Assembly (NCBI RefSeq): GCF_006491645.1 | Contig: NZ_VDCZ01000013.1 | Span: 62,001 to 126,000 of the forward strand | Length of the DNA: 64,000 bases | Reading direction: 5' to 3' | Origin: Flavobacterium profundi | GTDB lineage: Bacteria; Bacteroidota; Bacteroidia; Flavobacteriales; Flavobacteriaceae | Shown: positions 53,927 to 62,882 of the stretch, one piece after another | How the letters are laid out: every line of letters starts with the position of its first letter | Position numbering within the stretch: the stretch's first letter is position 1 | Translations under genes and position numbers: made by a program | Notes under the pieces: model-generated | What the model saw: the letters and a program-made list of their open reading frames with translations, nothing else | Database searches by the model: none | What the model was told of the DNA's origin: nothing

Positions 53927-54663
53927 TAAAAGTTAATTTATATATTGTACTAGTAGTATTGTTAGTTAGTTGTGGTATTTCTGAAGATTGTTTTAAAGGG
54001 AACAGTAATTCAGTGACACTAACTTTTCCTTATGAGAATTTCACTAAAATAAAAGTATATACAGGTGTTGGATTAGTAATTAAAGAAGGTCCAATTTATG
54101 AAGTAAAAGTTGAAACAAAAGAAAATATTAAAGGTGATATTGAAGTTTTTTTAGACGGTGATTTTTTAGTAATAAAAGATAATTCTACGTGCAATATAGC
54201 AAGAGATTATGGTGTTACTACAGTATCTGTTACGGCACCAAATATAGAAGAAATACATAGTAAAACAGATCAAGATATCAGAAGCGATGGGGTTTTAAAA
54301 TATGGTTTGCTACGATTGTTTTCTATTAGAGATGACGGTGATGGTGCAGGTACTGGAAATTATTTCATTATTTTGGATTCAAACGGTCAATTTGTAGTAG
54401 AGAGTAATTCGTTCTCAAATTATTATATTGAAGGGAAGTGTAAGGAAATGCTTTTAAATTTTTATAATGGAGAAGGTAGGTTTGAGGGAGAATTTTTTGA
54501 AGCCGATAGTATACACTTATATCATAGAGGCTCTAATGATATGATTGTTAGACCTATTGAAAAAATAGATGGGGAAATACTTTCAACAGGAAACGTCCTT
54601 TTAAAACATTTACCCAATACAATTGATGTAGAACAAAGATTTACGGGAAGATTAATTTATTAA
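53923..54663 (+). CDS. Head-GIN-like (DUF2807) lipoprotein
   Basis: 246 residues. The start MIKVNLYIVLVVLLVSCGIS has a lipobox ending at Cys17, so the mature protein should be a lipoprotein. The following repeats (FTKIKVYTGVGLVIKEG, YEVKVETKENIKGDIEV, FLVIKDNSTCNI) are a beta-solenoid of the DUF2807 type, related to the protein at 29625-30290 but diverged. It overlaps the PagL-like gene by 4 bp, so the two are co-translated. Function unknown; it may help place or sense its outer-membrane partner. Confidence 0.65.
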   Translation: MIKVNLYIVLVVLLVSCGISEDCFKGNSNSVTLTFPYENFTKIKVYTGVGLVIKEGPIYEVKVETKENIKGDIEVFLDGDFLVIKDNSTCNIARDYGVTTVSVTAPNIEEIHSKTDQDIRSDGVLKYGLLRLFSIRDDGDGAGTGNYFIILDSNGQFVVESNSFSNYYIEGKCKEMLLNFYNGEGRFEGEFFEADSIHLYHRGSNDMIVRPIEKIDGEILSTGNVLLKHLPNTIDVEQRFTGRLIY

Positions 54664-54815
54664 ATTTCCAAAAAAATACATAGAATATAATATGCAATAT
54701 GTTTTATATTATCTTAAAAAAAAATTATCAATTGAGTTGTGACTTATTGATATTACAATAATTGAAACATATATTAATTACTTAAAAAAAGAACTAGACA
54801 CCTAAATTTTCAAAT

Positions 54816-55520
54816 ATGAAAGATTATATTGGTAATGAACTTGAACTTTTTAAATATGCTATAAACTGGAAACAATATTATAAAAGTAAAATTAATAAAT
54901 ATTTAAAAGATGATCTTCTTGAAGTGGGAGCTGGTATTGGAGAAACCACTTTTTCATTGTGTGATGGTTCGCAAAAATCTTGGATTTGTATTGAACCAGA
55001 TGCGGCTTTAATTAATATCATAAAGGAAAAGAAAGAAAACGGGTACCTTCCTTCAATGATTGAAATAAAAAAAGGAACTATTGATAATCTAGATAAAGAA
55101 CAAAAGTTTGATACTATAATTTACATTGATGTAATTGAACATATCGAAATGGATTCTCAGGAGTTAATTAAAGCAAGTAATTTCTTAAAACCAAATGGCC
55201 ATTTAATCATTTTAGTTCCCGCACATAATTATTTGTTCAGTAAATTTGATGCAGCCATTGGTCATTTTAGAAGATATAATAAAAAGAGTCTTGAAAAAAT
55301 TATTCCTAAAGACTTACTAAAAAAAGAATTAATTTATTTAGACTCGGTTGGACTTTTAGCTTCGCTTATGAATAAATGGTTTTTAAAACAAGATTACCCT
55401 AAACTAAAGCAAATTACATTTTGGGATAGAGTAATGATTCCTTTTTCAAAAATTATAGATCGACTAATCTTTTATAAATTAGGCAAAACAGTTGTAGGTG
55501 TTTGGCAAAAAAAAGGATAA
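54816..55520 (+). CDS. Class I SAM-dependent methyltransferase
   Basis: 234 residues. Motif I is DLLEVGAGIGETTFSL, the next acidic strand WICIEPDAALINII, and the later block FDTIIYIDVIEHIEMD. The subfamily is common next to polyprenol-phosphate glycosyltransferases and is likely to methylate a sugar or lipid carrier rather than DNA. A 152-bp gap before it suggests a new transcription unit, although no TAnnTTTG box is clear. The glycosyltransferase gene follows 4 bp after its stop. Confidence 0.8.
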   Translation: MKDYIGNELELFKYAINWKQYYKSKINKYLKDDLLEVGAGIGETTFSLCDGSQKSWICIEPDAALINIIKEKKENGYLPSMIEIKKGTIDNLDKEQKFDTIIYIDVIEHIEMDSQELIKASNFLKPNGHLIILVPAHNYLFSKFDAAIGHFRRYNKKSLEKIIPKDLLKKELIYLDSVGLLASLMNKWFLKQDYPKLKQITFWDRVMIPFSKIIDRLIFYKLGKTVVGVWQKKG

Positions 55521-55524
55521 ATAT

Positions 55525-56466
55525 ATGGCTCATAATAAAAAAGTTATTTGTTTAACACCTGTTTATAACGATTGGGAGAGTTTTAAAATTCTAATTCAAA
55601 AAATAGAAAGTCTTTATTTTTTAGAATCAAAAACAATTGACATTCAGGTTATTGCAATAAATGACGGCTCTTCTCTAGAATTCTTTGACGATAATTTTAC
55701 AAAGGTCCCTTTTTCAATAGTAAATTTAAAAAAAAACGTGGGTCATCAAAGAGCAATCGCAATTGGTTTACAATACATAAATGATCAAATTAATAATTTT
55801 GATTATGTAGTAGTTTTAGATAGTGACGGTGAAGATAGACCAGAAGATATTATCACTTTACTACAAAAAGCAGAAGCATTAAATAGCAAAAAAATAATTT
55901 TTGCGCAAAGAAAAAAACGACAAGAATCGCTAGTGTTTAAAATAGGTTATTTTTTTTACAAACAATTCTTTTATTTTTTAACAAAACAAAAAATTAACTT
56001 TGGAAATTTTAGTTGTATTCCAGCTGAATTATTAAAAAAGATAATCGTTCAGGAAAACTTATGGAATCATTATTCAGGAAGTATTATTCAATCGAAAATT
56101 CCATTTGACAAAATCCTTTTAGATAGAGGAAAAAGATATGCAGGAGAATCCAAAATGAACTTTACTAGTTTAGTATTACATGGTTTAAGTTCAATAGCTG
56201 TTTATTTTGATATTCTTTCTGTAAGAATTTTAAAATTTACTTTTATTGGAGTATCGATATGTATTTTTTCTGTTCTAGTTGTACTCTATTTTAAATTTTT
56301 TACAGACCAATCCGTACCTGGTTGGGCTTCAAATTTATTATTAATTATTTTTAATATTATACTACAATTATTTTTAATAACCTTAATTGTTTTATTAATG
56401 CAATTAAGCTCACGTAAAAATATTATACCTCCAAAAACAGATATTTATAAAGATTTTATTGATTAG
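55525..56466 (+). CDS. Family 2 glycosyltransferase with C-terminal membrane helices (GtrB/ArnC/DPM1-like)
   Basis: 313 residues from the ATG at 55525; a GTG nine codons upstream overlaps the methyltransferase gene and is unlikely. The GT-A domain has VICLTPVYNDWESF, AINDGSS and the metal-binding VVLDSDGEDRPEDI, the pattern of polyprenyl-phosphate sugar transferases. Two membrane helices at about 237-262 and 275-300 end it. Such enzymes move a sugar from its nucleotide to undecaprenyl phosphate on the inner face of the membrane. The next gene encodes a large GT-C-like membrane protein, as in Gtr systems. Confidence 0.85.
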   Translation: MAHNKKVICLTPVYNDWESFKILIQKIESLYFLESKTIDIQVIAINDGSSLEFFDDNFTKVPFSIVNLKKNVGHQRAIAIGLQYINDQINNFDYVVVLDSDGEDRPEDIITLLQKAEALNSKKIIFAQRKKRQESLVFKIGYFFYKQFFYFLTKQKINFGNFSCIPAELLKKIIVQENLWNHYSGSIIQSKIPFDKILLDRGKRYAGESKMNFTSLVLHGLSSIAVYFDILSVRILKFTFIGVSICIFSVLVVLYFKFFTDQSVPGWASNLLLIIFNIILQLFLITLIVLLMQLSSRKNIIPPKTDIYKDFID

Positions 56467-56469
56467 AAA

Positions 56470-58950
56470 ATGAGCAAAAAAAGTAGTATTTTATATAGTA
56501 TAGTTTTAATAAGTGTAATTTTAATTTTCTTGCTAAGATTTGGTATAGATGTTTTAAATCCAACTTCAACCAATTGGTTAATGAGTGCTTATCATGATTG
56601 GGGAACACATTATTTAGGTTGGGCCTATTTTAAAGAAGAAGCTTGGAAATTTCCTTTAGGTCAAATAGATGGCTATAATTATCCTGCAGGTACAACTGTG
56701 GGTTATACTGATTCAATACCTTTGTTAGCAATATTTTTTAAGATATTTAATTTCTTGTTGCCCAAAGAATTTCAATATTTAGGGTTTTGGCTGTTGCTAT
56801 CCCATTTACTATTGTCCTATTACGCAATGAATATATTTAAAAGATACACTAATAATACATTGTATATTTTTTTAGGAACTCTTTTAATAACATTTAATCC
56901 CGTAATACTCTATAGAGACATACATCCTGCTTTAACGGCTCATTGGTTATTTGTCGGAATTATTTTTTATTATCTAAATATGGATAAATATAACTTTAAA
57001 AAAATGTTGCTGAAGCAATTTATTTTGATTTTTTTAAGTGCTTTAATCAATCCCTATTTAGTTTTATTTTGTTTGGCGTTGACGACCTTTATAATCATTA
57101 AAATAACGTTCATAAATAAATTTTTAAGCATTAAAAAAGCGCTACTTTATTTTAGTGTGAGTCTGTTACTCATTGTAATACCTTGGTATTGTACTGGAAT
57201 GATTTCTTTCAACAAAGAAGTGGATATGGAAGTAACTAATAGTTATGGTCTTTACGGTCTTAACTTAAATTCATTTTTAAATACTGAAACATTCTCCAAA
57301 TTTTTACCAGCATTAGATAAAGTTACTCCTCATCAATATGAGGGTTATGCCTATTTAGGTTTTGGTTTTCTTCTTTTAACCATTTTCTCATTAATACTTT
57401 ATAGTTTTAATTATAAAAAACTGCAGTTTTCATATAAAAAGGCAATTCCACTAATTATTGCTGCTATTTTATTATTAGTATTTGCAATAACAAATAGTAT
57501 AAGTTTTAATGATAAAATAGTATTTAACATTCAAATTCCTGAAATCATCATAAAAGTCGGAAACATATATAGAGCCTCTGGAAGATTTGTTTGGTTGTTC
57601 TATTACCTGCTTATTTTTAGTTCATTAATTGTACTTATTAAAGTTGAAATTAAAAACAGTTTAAAAACAATTTTGCTATTATTTATTTGTGGTATTCAAT
57701 TCTATGATATTTCCCCTTTATTTATTAAAAATTTACCAAAAGGGAAATATAAAAACGAAAAAATTTCTGAAGATAGATGGGTTAAATTAACCTCAAATTT
57801 TGAAAAAATAATTACCTATAAACCATTTCAAAATCATTTATTAAACCATATGGATTACCAAGATTTATCCTACATGGCTTTGAAAAATAATTTACCAATA
57901 ACAATTGGTTATGTAGCTAGAGAAACTACAGGGATAAACAAAAAGTTCTTAGACTCATTAGATATTGAAATTAAAAATAGTAATTATACTACAAATGATA
58001 TTATTGTTACTACAAAAGAGTATTTAAATAATTTCTCACATTCAATTTATTACAATGAATTAGAAGTAAAATACTTAGATGGATATTATTTATTATATTC
58101 TTCTAAGAAGGAAATTCAAAATAAAATTTCACTGAAAAAGCCTGAAAAAGATTCCGTTAAGAATTTAATGTATTCTATTCGTAAAAGTTTAGCGTATAGA
58201 GAAATTACTAATCCAATTACAATTGAAAAAGGAATAGAAGGAAACATTGAAGACAATTTTATTACAGAAGACTATTTAGAAATTAACGGATGGTGTTTCA
58301 ACAAAAATAATGTTACAAATAAGGATTCTATTTTTATTGCACTGGTAAATGAGCATAAAAAATATCTTTTCAATACTGAAAAAAAAGAAAGGCCTGATTT
58401 AGTAGATCATTTTAAAAATGAAAAATTAATAAATAGCGGTTTTAAGTGTAGAGCAGTTTTAAAAGAACTTGATGAAGGAAAATATGAAGTATTCTTAGGA
58501 ATTAAAGATAGTTTGAAAAATGTAATTTTTAATAATACAAATAACCTTTCAATTGATATTAAGAGGAAAATTATCCCTAAAGAAATCCATCTACCTTTAA
58601 AAGAATCAGAGGAAGTTCTATTAAATGTAGAAGAAATTTTAGAAAATTCTAAGAAAATTAAGATAAAAGGATGGGCAGCTTTACCGAATAAAGACTCTTT
58701 TAAAAATACCATACAACTAATCTTGGTTGGTACCAAAAACTTTTCGATTGATGTGAATTATTTTAAGCGGGAAGATGTTACACAATTTTTTAAAAACACC
58801 TACAATAAAAATTATGATAACGCTGGTTTTATGATAGATATGGAAAAAAACGACATTTACAAAGGGGAATATAAAATAGGGATATTACTTACTGATGAAC
58901 ATAAAAATCAGTTTTTTAAAATTTCCGACAAAAAAATAATTATAAAATAA
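56470..58950 (+). CDS. Large membrane protein, DUF6311-like (GT-C type), with two C-terminal repeats
   Basis: 826 residues. Residues about 1-420 hold roughly ten membrane helices with a long first periplasmic loop (AYHDWGTHYLGWAYFKEE, then NYPAGTTVGYTDS), the arrangement of GT-C and DUF6311 proteins. These take sugars from lipid carriers on the outer face. A soluble part follows. Residues about 615-710 (YLEINGWCFNKN) and 720-826 (KIKIKGWAALPNK) look like tandem copies of a beta-sandwich: each has an IxGW start, an Arg-x-Asp-Val or Arg-Pro-Asp-Leu turn and a GF strand. It lies 3 bp after the GtrB-like gene, probably as its acceptor enzyme. Confidence 0.7.
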   Translation: MSKKSSILYSIVLISVILIFLLRFGIDVLNPTSTNWLMSAYHDWGTHYLGWAYFKEEAWKFPLGQIDGYNYPAGTTVGYTDSIPLLAIFFKIFNFLLPKEFQYLGFWLLLSHLLLSYYAMNIFKRYTNNTLYIFLGTLLITFNPVILYRDIHPALTAHWLFVGIIFYYLNMDKYNFKKMLLKQFILIFLSALINPYLVLFCLALTTFIIIKITFINKFLSIKKALLYFSVSLLLIVIPWYCTGMISFNKEVDMEVTNSYGLYGLNLNSFLNTETFSKFLPALDKVTPHQYEGYAYLGFGFLLLTIFSLILYSFNYKKLQFSYKKAIPLIIAAILLLVFAITNSISFNDKIVFNIQIPEIIIKVGNIYRASGRFVWLFYYLLIFSSLIVLIKVEIKNSLKTILLLFICGIQFYDISPLFIKNLPKGKYKNEKISEDRWVKLTSNFEKIITYKPFQNHLLNHMDYQDLSYMALKNNLPITIGYVARETTGINKKFLDSLDIEIKNSNYTTNDIIVTTKEYLNNFSHSIYYNELEVKYLDGYYLLYSSKKEIQNKISLKKPEKDSVKNLMYSIRKSLAYREITNPITIEKGIEGNIEDNFITEDYLEINGWCFNKNNVTNKDSIFIALVNEHKKYLFNTEKKERPDLVDHFKNEKLINSGFKCRAVLKELDEGKYEVFLGIKDSLKNVIFNNTNNLSIDIKRKIIPKEIHLPLKESEEVLLNVEEILENSKKIKIKGWAALPNKDSFKNTIQLILVGTKNFSIDVNYFKREDVTQFFKNTYNKNYDNAGFMIDMEKNDIYKGEYKIGILLTDEHKNQFFKISDKKIIIK

Positions 58951-58958
58951 AAACTGAA

Positions 58959-58966
58959 TATATTTG
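58959..58966 (+). promoter_or_regulatory. -7 box of the lipoprotein gene
   Basis: TATATTTG, 22 bp before the ATG at 58989 and 13 bp before an ATG at 58980. The distance favours the downstream start. Confidence 0.5.
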
Positions 58967-58988
58967 CAGTATTAATTAGATGAATATT

Positions 58989-59537
58989 ATGAAAAATTTT
59001 TTTAAAACAATCTTATTTTGTTTTGTTTTATTAGTAGCAATTTCTTGTAAAAAAGAAGAGGAGCAAAAAGATGTTGAAAATGTACAAGCTGAAATTGTTG
59101 AAAAGGATGAATCGTTACACGTAATTTTCGATGTGATTGTTCCAGAAGATGACAATTTTCAGATTTATTGGTTTGATAATGGAGCTCCAATTGATCCAGA
59201 GCATTATGTAAATATTGATATAAAAGGAGCACCAACAGCTCAAACTTTAGATTTCAAAATTCCTGATGATTTTATTCCTACTCAATTGCGCTTTGATATT
59301 GGTAGTAATAAAAATCAAAAAGAAGTTAAATTTCTAAGTTGTGAATTTAAATATTTAGATAAAGTATTTAAAATTCAAGGTTCAGATTTTTGGATGTATT
59401 TTGGAAATAATGCTTCAATAGAATATAATAAAGAAGAAGCAACCGCAAAACCAATAACCAACTTACCAGAAGGTTATGATCCAATTTTTGGTGGAACAGA
59501 AAACACGGTAAGAGAACTTGAAAATTTATACAAATAA
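58989..59537 (+). CDS. Small lipoprotein, unknown function
   Basis: 182 residues from the ATG at 58989; another ATG three codons upstream is also possible. The N-terminus MKNFFKTILFCFVLLVAISC is a lipoprotein signal with lipobox AISC. The mature part begins with a charged stretch (KKEEEQKDVENVQ) that should act as a flexible tether. About 130 residues of beta-rich domain follow (DESLHVIFDVIVPEDDNFQIYW, then FKYLDKVFKIQGSDFW). I do not recognise the family. It has its own promoter and the strong hairpin at 59560-59619. Likely attached to the outer membrane, perhaps related to the neighbouring sugar enzymes. Confidence 0.7.
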   Translation: MKNFFKTILFCFVLLVAISCKKEEEQKDVENVQAEIVEKDESLHVIFDVIVPEDDNFQIYWFDNGAPIDPEHYVNIDIKGAPTAQTLDFKIPDDFIPTQLRFDIGSNKNQKEVKFLSCEFKYLDKVFKIQGSDFWMYFGNNASIEYNKEEATAKPITNLPEGYDPIFGGTENTVRELENLYK

Positions 59538-59559
59538 TATATATTTTAATTTACGATAC

Positions 59560-59619
59560 AACAACCCCTATAAACATAAAAAAGCTCAATCGAGCTTTTT
59601 TATGTTTATAGGGGTTGTT
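59560..59619. terminator. 28-bp perfect stem-loop, bidirectional terminator
   Basis: Arms at 59560-59587 and 59592-59619 are exact complements around a 4-nt loop (AATC). The core AAAAAAGCTC/GAGCTTTTTT is a normal terminator; the outer part extends it well beyond usual length. It lies between convergent genes ending at 59537 (+) and 59708 (-). Confidence 0.9.
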
Positions 59620-59707
59620 TACTTATTGTATATTTTATGGAGTAAGACATAAAATTTTAAGAATTGAAATAAAAATTGTTTTGATTTAACAAGTTAACCT
59701 TAATGTC

Positions 59708-60682
59708 TTATTTATTCCATTCAAAAGTATAATTTTTAGTTTTTTCTGTAGGATTTTTGACATTCAATTTTTCTCCATTTAAAACCTTTTCGTATAAATT
59801 AAAATATTCTAGAGTCATTTTTCTAGAATTAAAGTTGTCAAGGGCATATTCATGACATACTTTTTTATCAAAATTTTCAGCGTTTAAAACAGCTTCTTTT
59901 AAATCGTTTACAGAGTTACTAAGAAATCCTACTTCTTTAGGAACCAGTTCTTGTAATGAGCCATAAGGTGTTCCAAAAACAGGACAACCAAAGAATAAAC
60001 TTTCAGTAATTGCAAGCCCAAAAGGTTCATGCCATAAAACAGGAAACAATAACCCTTTAGATTTATTCATAAGCCTACTTTTTTCTGAATCATTTACAGT
60101 ACCTTCAAATTTTACTTTGTTACTAAAAGTAAAGGTATTCGGGTGAAATCGATTTCCTCCAAGAATTCGTATTCTTTCCTTTTTTGAAGCTCGTATAATT
60201 TCAATAGCACCTTTCACATTTTTAACGTTCCAAGCTGCTTTTCCTAAAAAATGAAAATATTCTCTTTTATTATCAAAACTTGGTTTTTTGTATGCATCCC
60301 AATCTAATCCATTATAAACATAACTTTCAGAATTATACCTATTTGCATGATTTTTGGATACAAATACAGAATTTAAATTGAGTTCATTAATTAAAAATGG
60401 ATTTCCTTCAATCGTAACGATATGAGGTTTGTCAATTTTCTCTATGAAATTATCATCAAAAATATGTACGATATCAATATTTTCAGGAATTTGATCATTA
60501 AGACTTTTATTAGGATTAAAAATTAATAAATTGGTAAAATCACAGTATGAACCTTCTGGTGCTAAAAAAGTAACTTTATGTCCTAATTTATGAAGTTCTA
60601 AACCTAAATACCAAACTACTCTTTCAGTTCCACCATAAAAAAGAGAAGGGATTTTGTTTTGAACAGTAATTAATATATTCAT
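59708..60682 (-). CDS. Family 4 glycosyltransferase
   Basis: 324 residues, GT-B fold. The N-terminus MNILITVQNKIPSLFYGGTERVVWYLG is the typical GT4 acceptor-side start. The C-terminal half has HFLGKAAWNVKNVKGAIEII and the E-x7-E donor-sugar motif in LAITESLFFGCPVFGTPYGSLQELVP. It retains the nucleotide-sugar binding turn. It is the only minus-strand gene in the polysaccharide region, facing away from the next gene. Donor and acceptor unknown. Confidence 0.85.
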   Translation of the reverse strand: MNILITVQNKIPSLFYGGTERVVWYLGLELHKLGHKVTFLAPEGSYCDFTNLLIFNPNKSLNDQIPENIDIVHIFDDNFIEKIDKPHIVTIEGNPFLINELNLNSVFVSKNHANRYNSESYVYNGLDWDAYKKPSFDNKREYFHFLGKAAWNVKNVKGAIEIIRASKKERIRILGGNRFHPNTFTFSNKVKFEGTVNDSEKSRLMNKSKGLLFPVLWHEPFGLAITESLFFGCPVFGTPYGSLQELVPKEVGFLSNSVNDLKEAVLNAENFDKKVCHEYALDNFNSRKMTLEYFNLYEKVLNGEKLNVKNPTEKTKNYTFEWNK

Positions 60683-60757
60683 TTAATAATAGGTAGTAAT
60701 ATAGCTGTAAACATAAAGATAAAGACTAAAAAAAACTAATTTAAAATTAAAAATAAT

Positions 60758-60765
60758 TATTTTTG
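60758..60765 (+). promoter_or_regulatory. -7 box of the glycosyltransferase-like gene
   Basis: TATTTTTG, 17 bp before the ATG at 60783; no clear -33 element. Confidence 0.4.
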
Positions 60766-60782
60766 TTTTTTTTAAAAAAAGT

Positions 60783-61598
60783 ATGGAGAGTAAAATAAAT
60801 GTTATCTTTAGAAGTTGTGATATTGTTAATGCAGTTCATAATGCTCCTAGACCATTTGATTTAGATAAGAAAACACTAATAAAGATTTGTTTTAAAAGTC
60901 TCTATAACTCTTTGAAAGATTACGACTACACGATTACAGTATTAGGAGATAATTTATCGGATGAAATGAAACAATTTTTCTCGAAATTTGATTTGAAACT
61001 TATAGAAGGAGTCTATGGTAATGATAAATCAATTAGAGAAACAATAAAAATTGCTGAGCAATTTAATGATGACGAATGGGTTTATTTTTGTGAAGATGAT
61101 TATTTGCACAAACCAGAGGCTTTCCAATATATCATTGATTTAATCAAGAATAAAGAAAGAATCGTTCCTGGAAAAATCAAAATAAAACAATTATTAAGAA
61201 AAAGAGAAATAACCCTTTTATCTATTAAAAGATTTTTTTCAAAGCCAAATTTAATAATTCATCCCTGTGATTATCCTGACAGATATAATTTAAAATACTT
61301 AAGCAAAAACTTTATATATCATACAGATTTATGTCATTGGCGACAAATTACAGATACTACTTTTACATTCGTAATGCAAGTTAAAGACGTAAAAAAGAAA
61401 AAGAAAGTCTTACTAAAATCATCTTACAGAGCTAATGATAGATATTTGAGCAAAAAAATGTATGGAAGATCTTTCTTTTTTAAGAAGTTTTTGTGTCTTT
61501 CACCTTTACCTAGTTTATCTACGCATATGCATGTTGAGACTATGTCACCTTTAGTTAACTGGAAAGTACTAGTTGATAAAATTTCCAAAGAAATATAA
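60783..61598 (+). CDS. Predicted GT-A-type glycosyltransferase
   Basis: 271 residues, no membrane segment. The start INVIFRSCDIVNAVHN and the segment EWVYFCEDDYLHKPEAFQYI (DD in place of the DxD metal motif) are typical of a GT-A-like group seen in polysaccharide loci. The later LSTHMHVETMSPLVNW probably closes the active site. The central ~70 residues are Lys-rich and variable. It sits 2 bp before the flippase gene and is likely to add one sugar of the repeat unit. Confidence in the general class is fair; donor sugar unknown. Confidence 0.65.
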   Translation: MESKINVIFRSCDIVNAVHNAPRPFDLDKKTLIKICFKSLYNSLKDYDYTITVLGDNLSDEMKQFFSKFDLKLIEGVYGNDKSIRETIKIAEQFNDDEWVYFCEDDYLHKPEAFQYIIDLIKNKERIVPGKIKIKQLLRKREITLLSIKRFFSKPNLIIHPCDYPDRYNLKYLSKNFIYHTDLCHWRQITDTTFTFVMQVKDVKKKKKVLLKSSYRANDRYLSKKMYGRSFFFKKFLCLSPLPSLSTHMHVETMSPLVNWKVLVDKISKEI

Positions 61599-61600
61599 TT

Positions 61601-62881
61601 ATGTTCAAGATTTTAAATAGCTTGAATTTATTTAATTCTATTTTCAAAAAAGGAGGTGTTATTTTTGTATTCAAATTAATTGCAATGCTAATTAGTTTTT
61701 TTACCTATTGGTTTATACCTAATGAATTTGGAGAATCAGAACTAGGCCTTTTTACTTTAGCTTTAACAATACTTCAGTTGTCATATTTAATTTTTGCTCT
61801 AGGTTTACCTCATGCATTTTTAGCTTTTACTGGAGGTTTCGAAAATAATTATTTAAAAAAAGGATTTTTACTAAAATCATCTTTAATAGCAATATTGGTT
61901 TCATTACTACCTTGCTGTATCCTATTTTATAGTTCTAATTTTATTGCTGAAACTATTTTTAAAAAGGAAGATTTTAGTATTTTCTTATCCATCACTGCAA
62001 TTGCAATTCCTTTTATGATTCTACATGAAATTTTGTGTTATTTCTTTTTATCTGTTGGAAAACACTTAATTTATAGTTTGTCATTATTCATTATCCCCAA
62101 TGTTTTATTTTCTGTCTTTTTACTACTATCAAGTCATTTTAACCTTCCACCCTATAGTGTTTTTTTAAGTTATGTACTTGGGTTCTTTATAACTACAATA
62201 TTCGGGTATTTATTAGTTTTTGGAAAAGACTTAAAGTTTATCATTCCTCAAATTTCCACGCCCAATATTTTAAAAAAATCTTTTCCAATGATGGTGGGAA
62301 CAATTTTTTTACTCTTGCTTAATTGGACAGATGTTTTAATGTTAGGTAGATTGGATACGGAAGAAAATATTGGAATTTATAACATTGCCTTTAAAATAGG
62401 TTATTTAACTCTTTTTTTTGTAACCGCTATGGGGTCTGTAATAATTTCAGATATTTCGGAAAAATATAATTTGAAAGATTTTTACGGACTAAAAAAGACA
62501 ATCAATAAAGCAACACAGTGGACAATAATTTTAACTTTACCCGTTGCTTTAATTTTAATAATATTTAGTTCTTTTTTCCTGCGATTTTTCGGTGAAGAAT
62601 TTGTACAAGGTAAATGGGCACTTATTTTAATAACATTAGGAGCATTATTTAATGCAATGACAGGAAATGTAGATCAAATATTAAATATGACAGGAAACGA
62701 AAAAATGGTGAGAAATATTATGTTTCTAGGTTTTATTGTAAATGTAATATTAAATTTAATTTTTATACCTTCCTATGGTTATCTAGGAGCTGCTTTTTCA
62801 AGTTTATTAGTAAATGTTATTGTAAATAGTATATTTGTTATTGTTATAAAGAAAAAATTAGGCTTTTTAACGTTTATGTAA
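61601..62881 (+). CDS. Wzx-type polysaccharide flippase
   Basis: 426 residues with about 12 membrane helices, the size and layout of the MOP-superfamily oligosaccharide flippases. Conserved-looking parts are the GVIFVFKLIAMLISFFTYWF start and MNKSKG-free loops, with basic residues at cytosolic ends. The late segment LLNWTDVLMLGRLDTEENIGIYNIAFKIG is typical of the family's second half. Flips undecaprenyl-linked repeat units to the periplasmic side. It follows the glycosyltransferase by 2 bp and precedes a GT2 gene by 1 bp. Confidence 0.85.
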   Translation: MFKILNSLNLFNSIFKKGGVIFVFKLIAMLISFFTYWFIPNEFGESELGLFTLALTILQLSYLIFALGLPHAFLAFTGGFENNYLKKGFLLKSSLIAILVSLLPCCILFYSSNFIAETIFKKEDFSIFLSITAIAIPFMILHEILCYFFLSVGKHLIYSLSLFIIPNVLFSVFLLLSSHFNLPPYSVFLSYVLGFFITTIFGYLLVFGKDLKFIIPQISTPNILKKSFPMMVGTIFLLLLNWTDVLMLGRLDTEENIGIYNIAFKIGYLTLFFVTAMGSVIISDISEKYNLKDFYGLKKTINKATQWTIILTLPVALILIIFSSFFLRFFGEEFVQGKWALILITLGALFNAMTGNVDQILNMTGNEKMVRNIMFLGFIVNVILNLIFIPSYGYLGAAFSSLLVNVIVNSIFVIVIKKKLGFLTFM

Positions 62882-62882
62882 T

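Noticed and set aside
54664..54815. Small RNA or promoter in the 152-bp gap
   Set aside because: AT-rich, with no consensus box or convincing hairpin.
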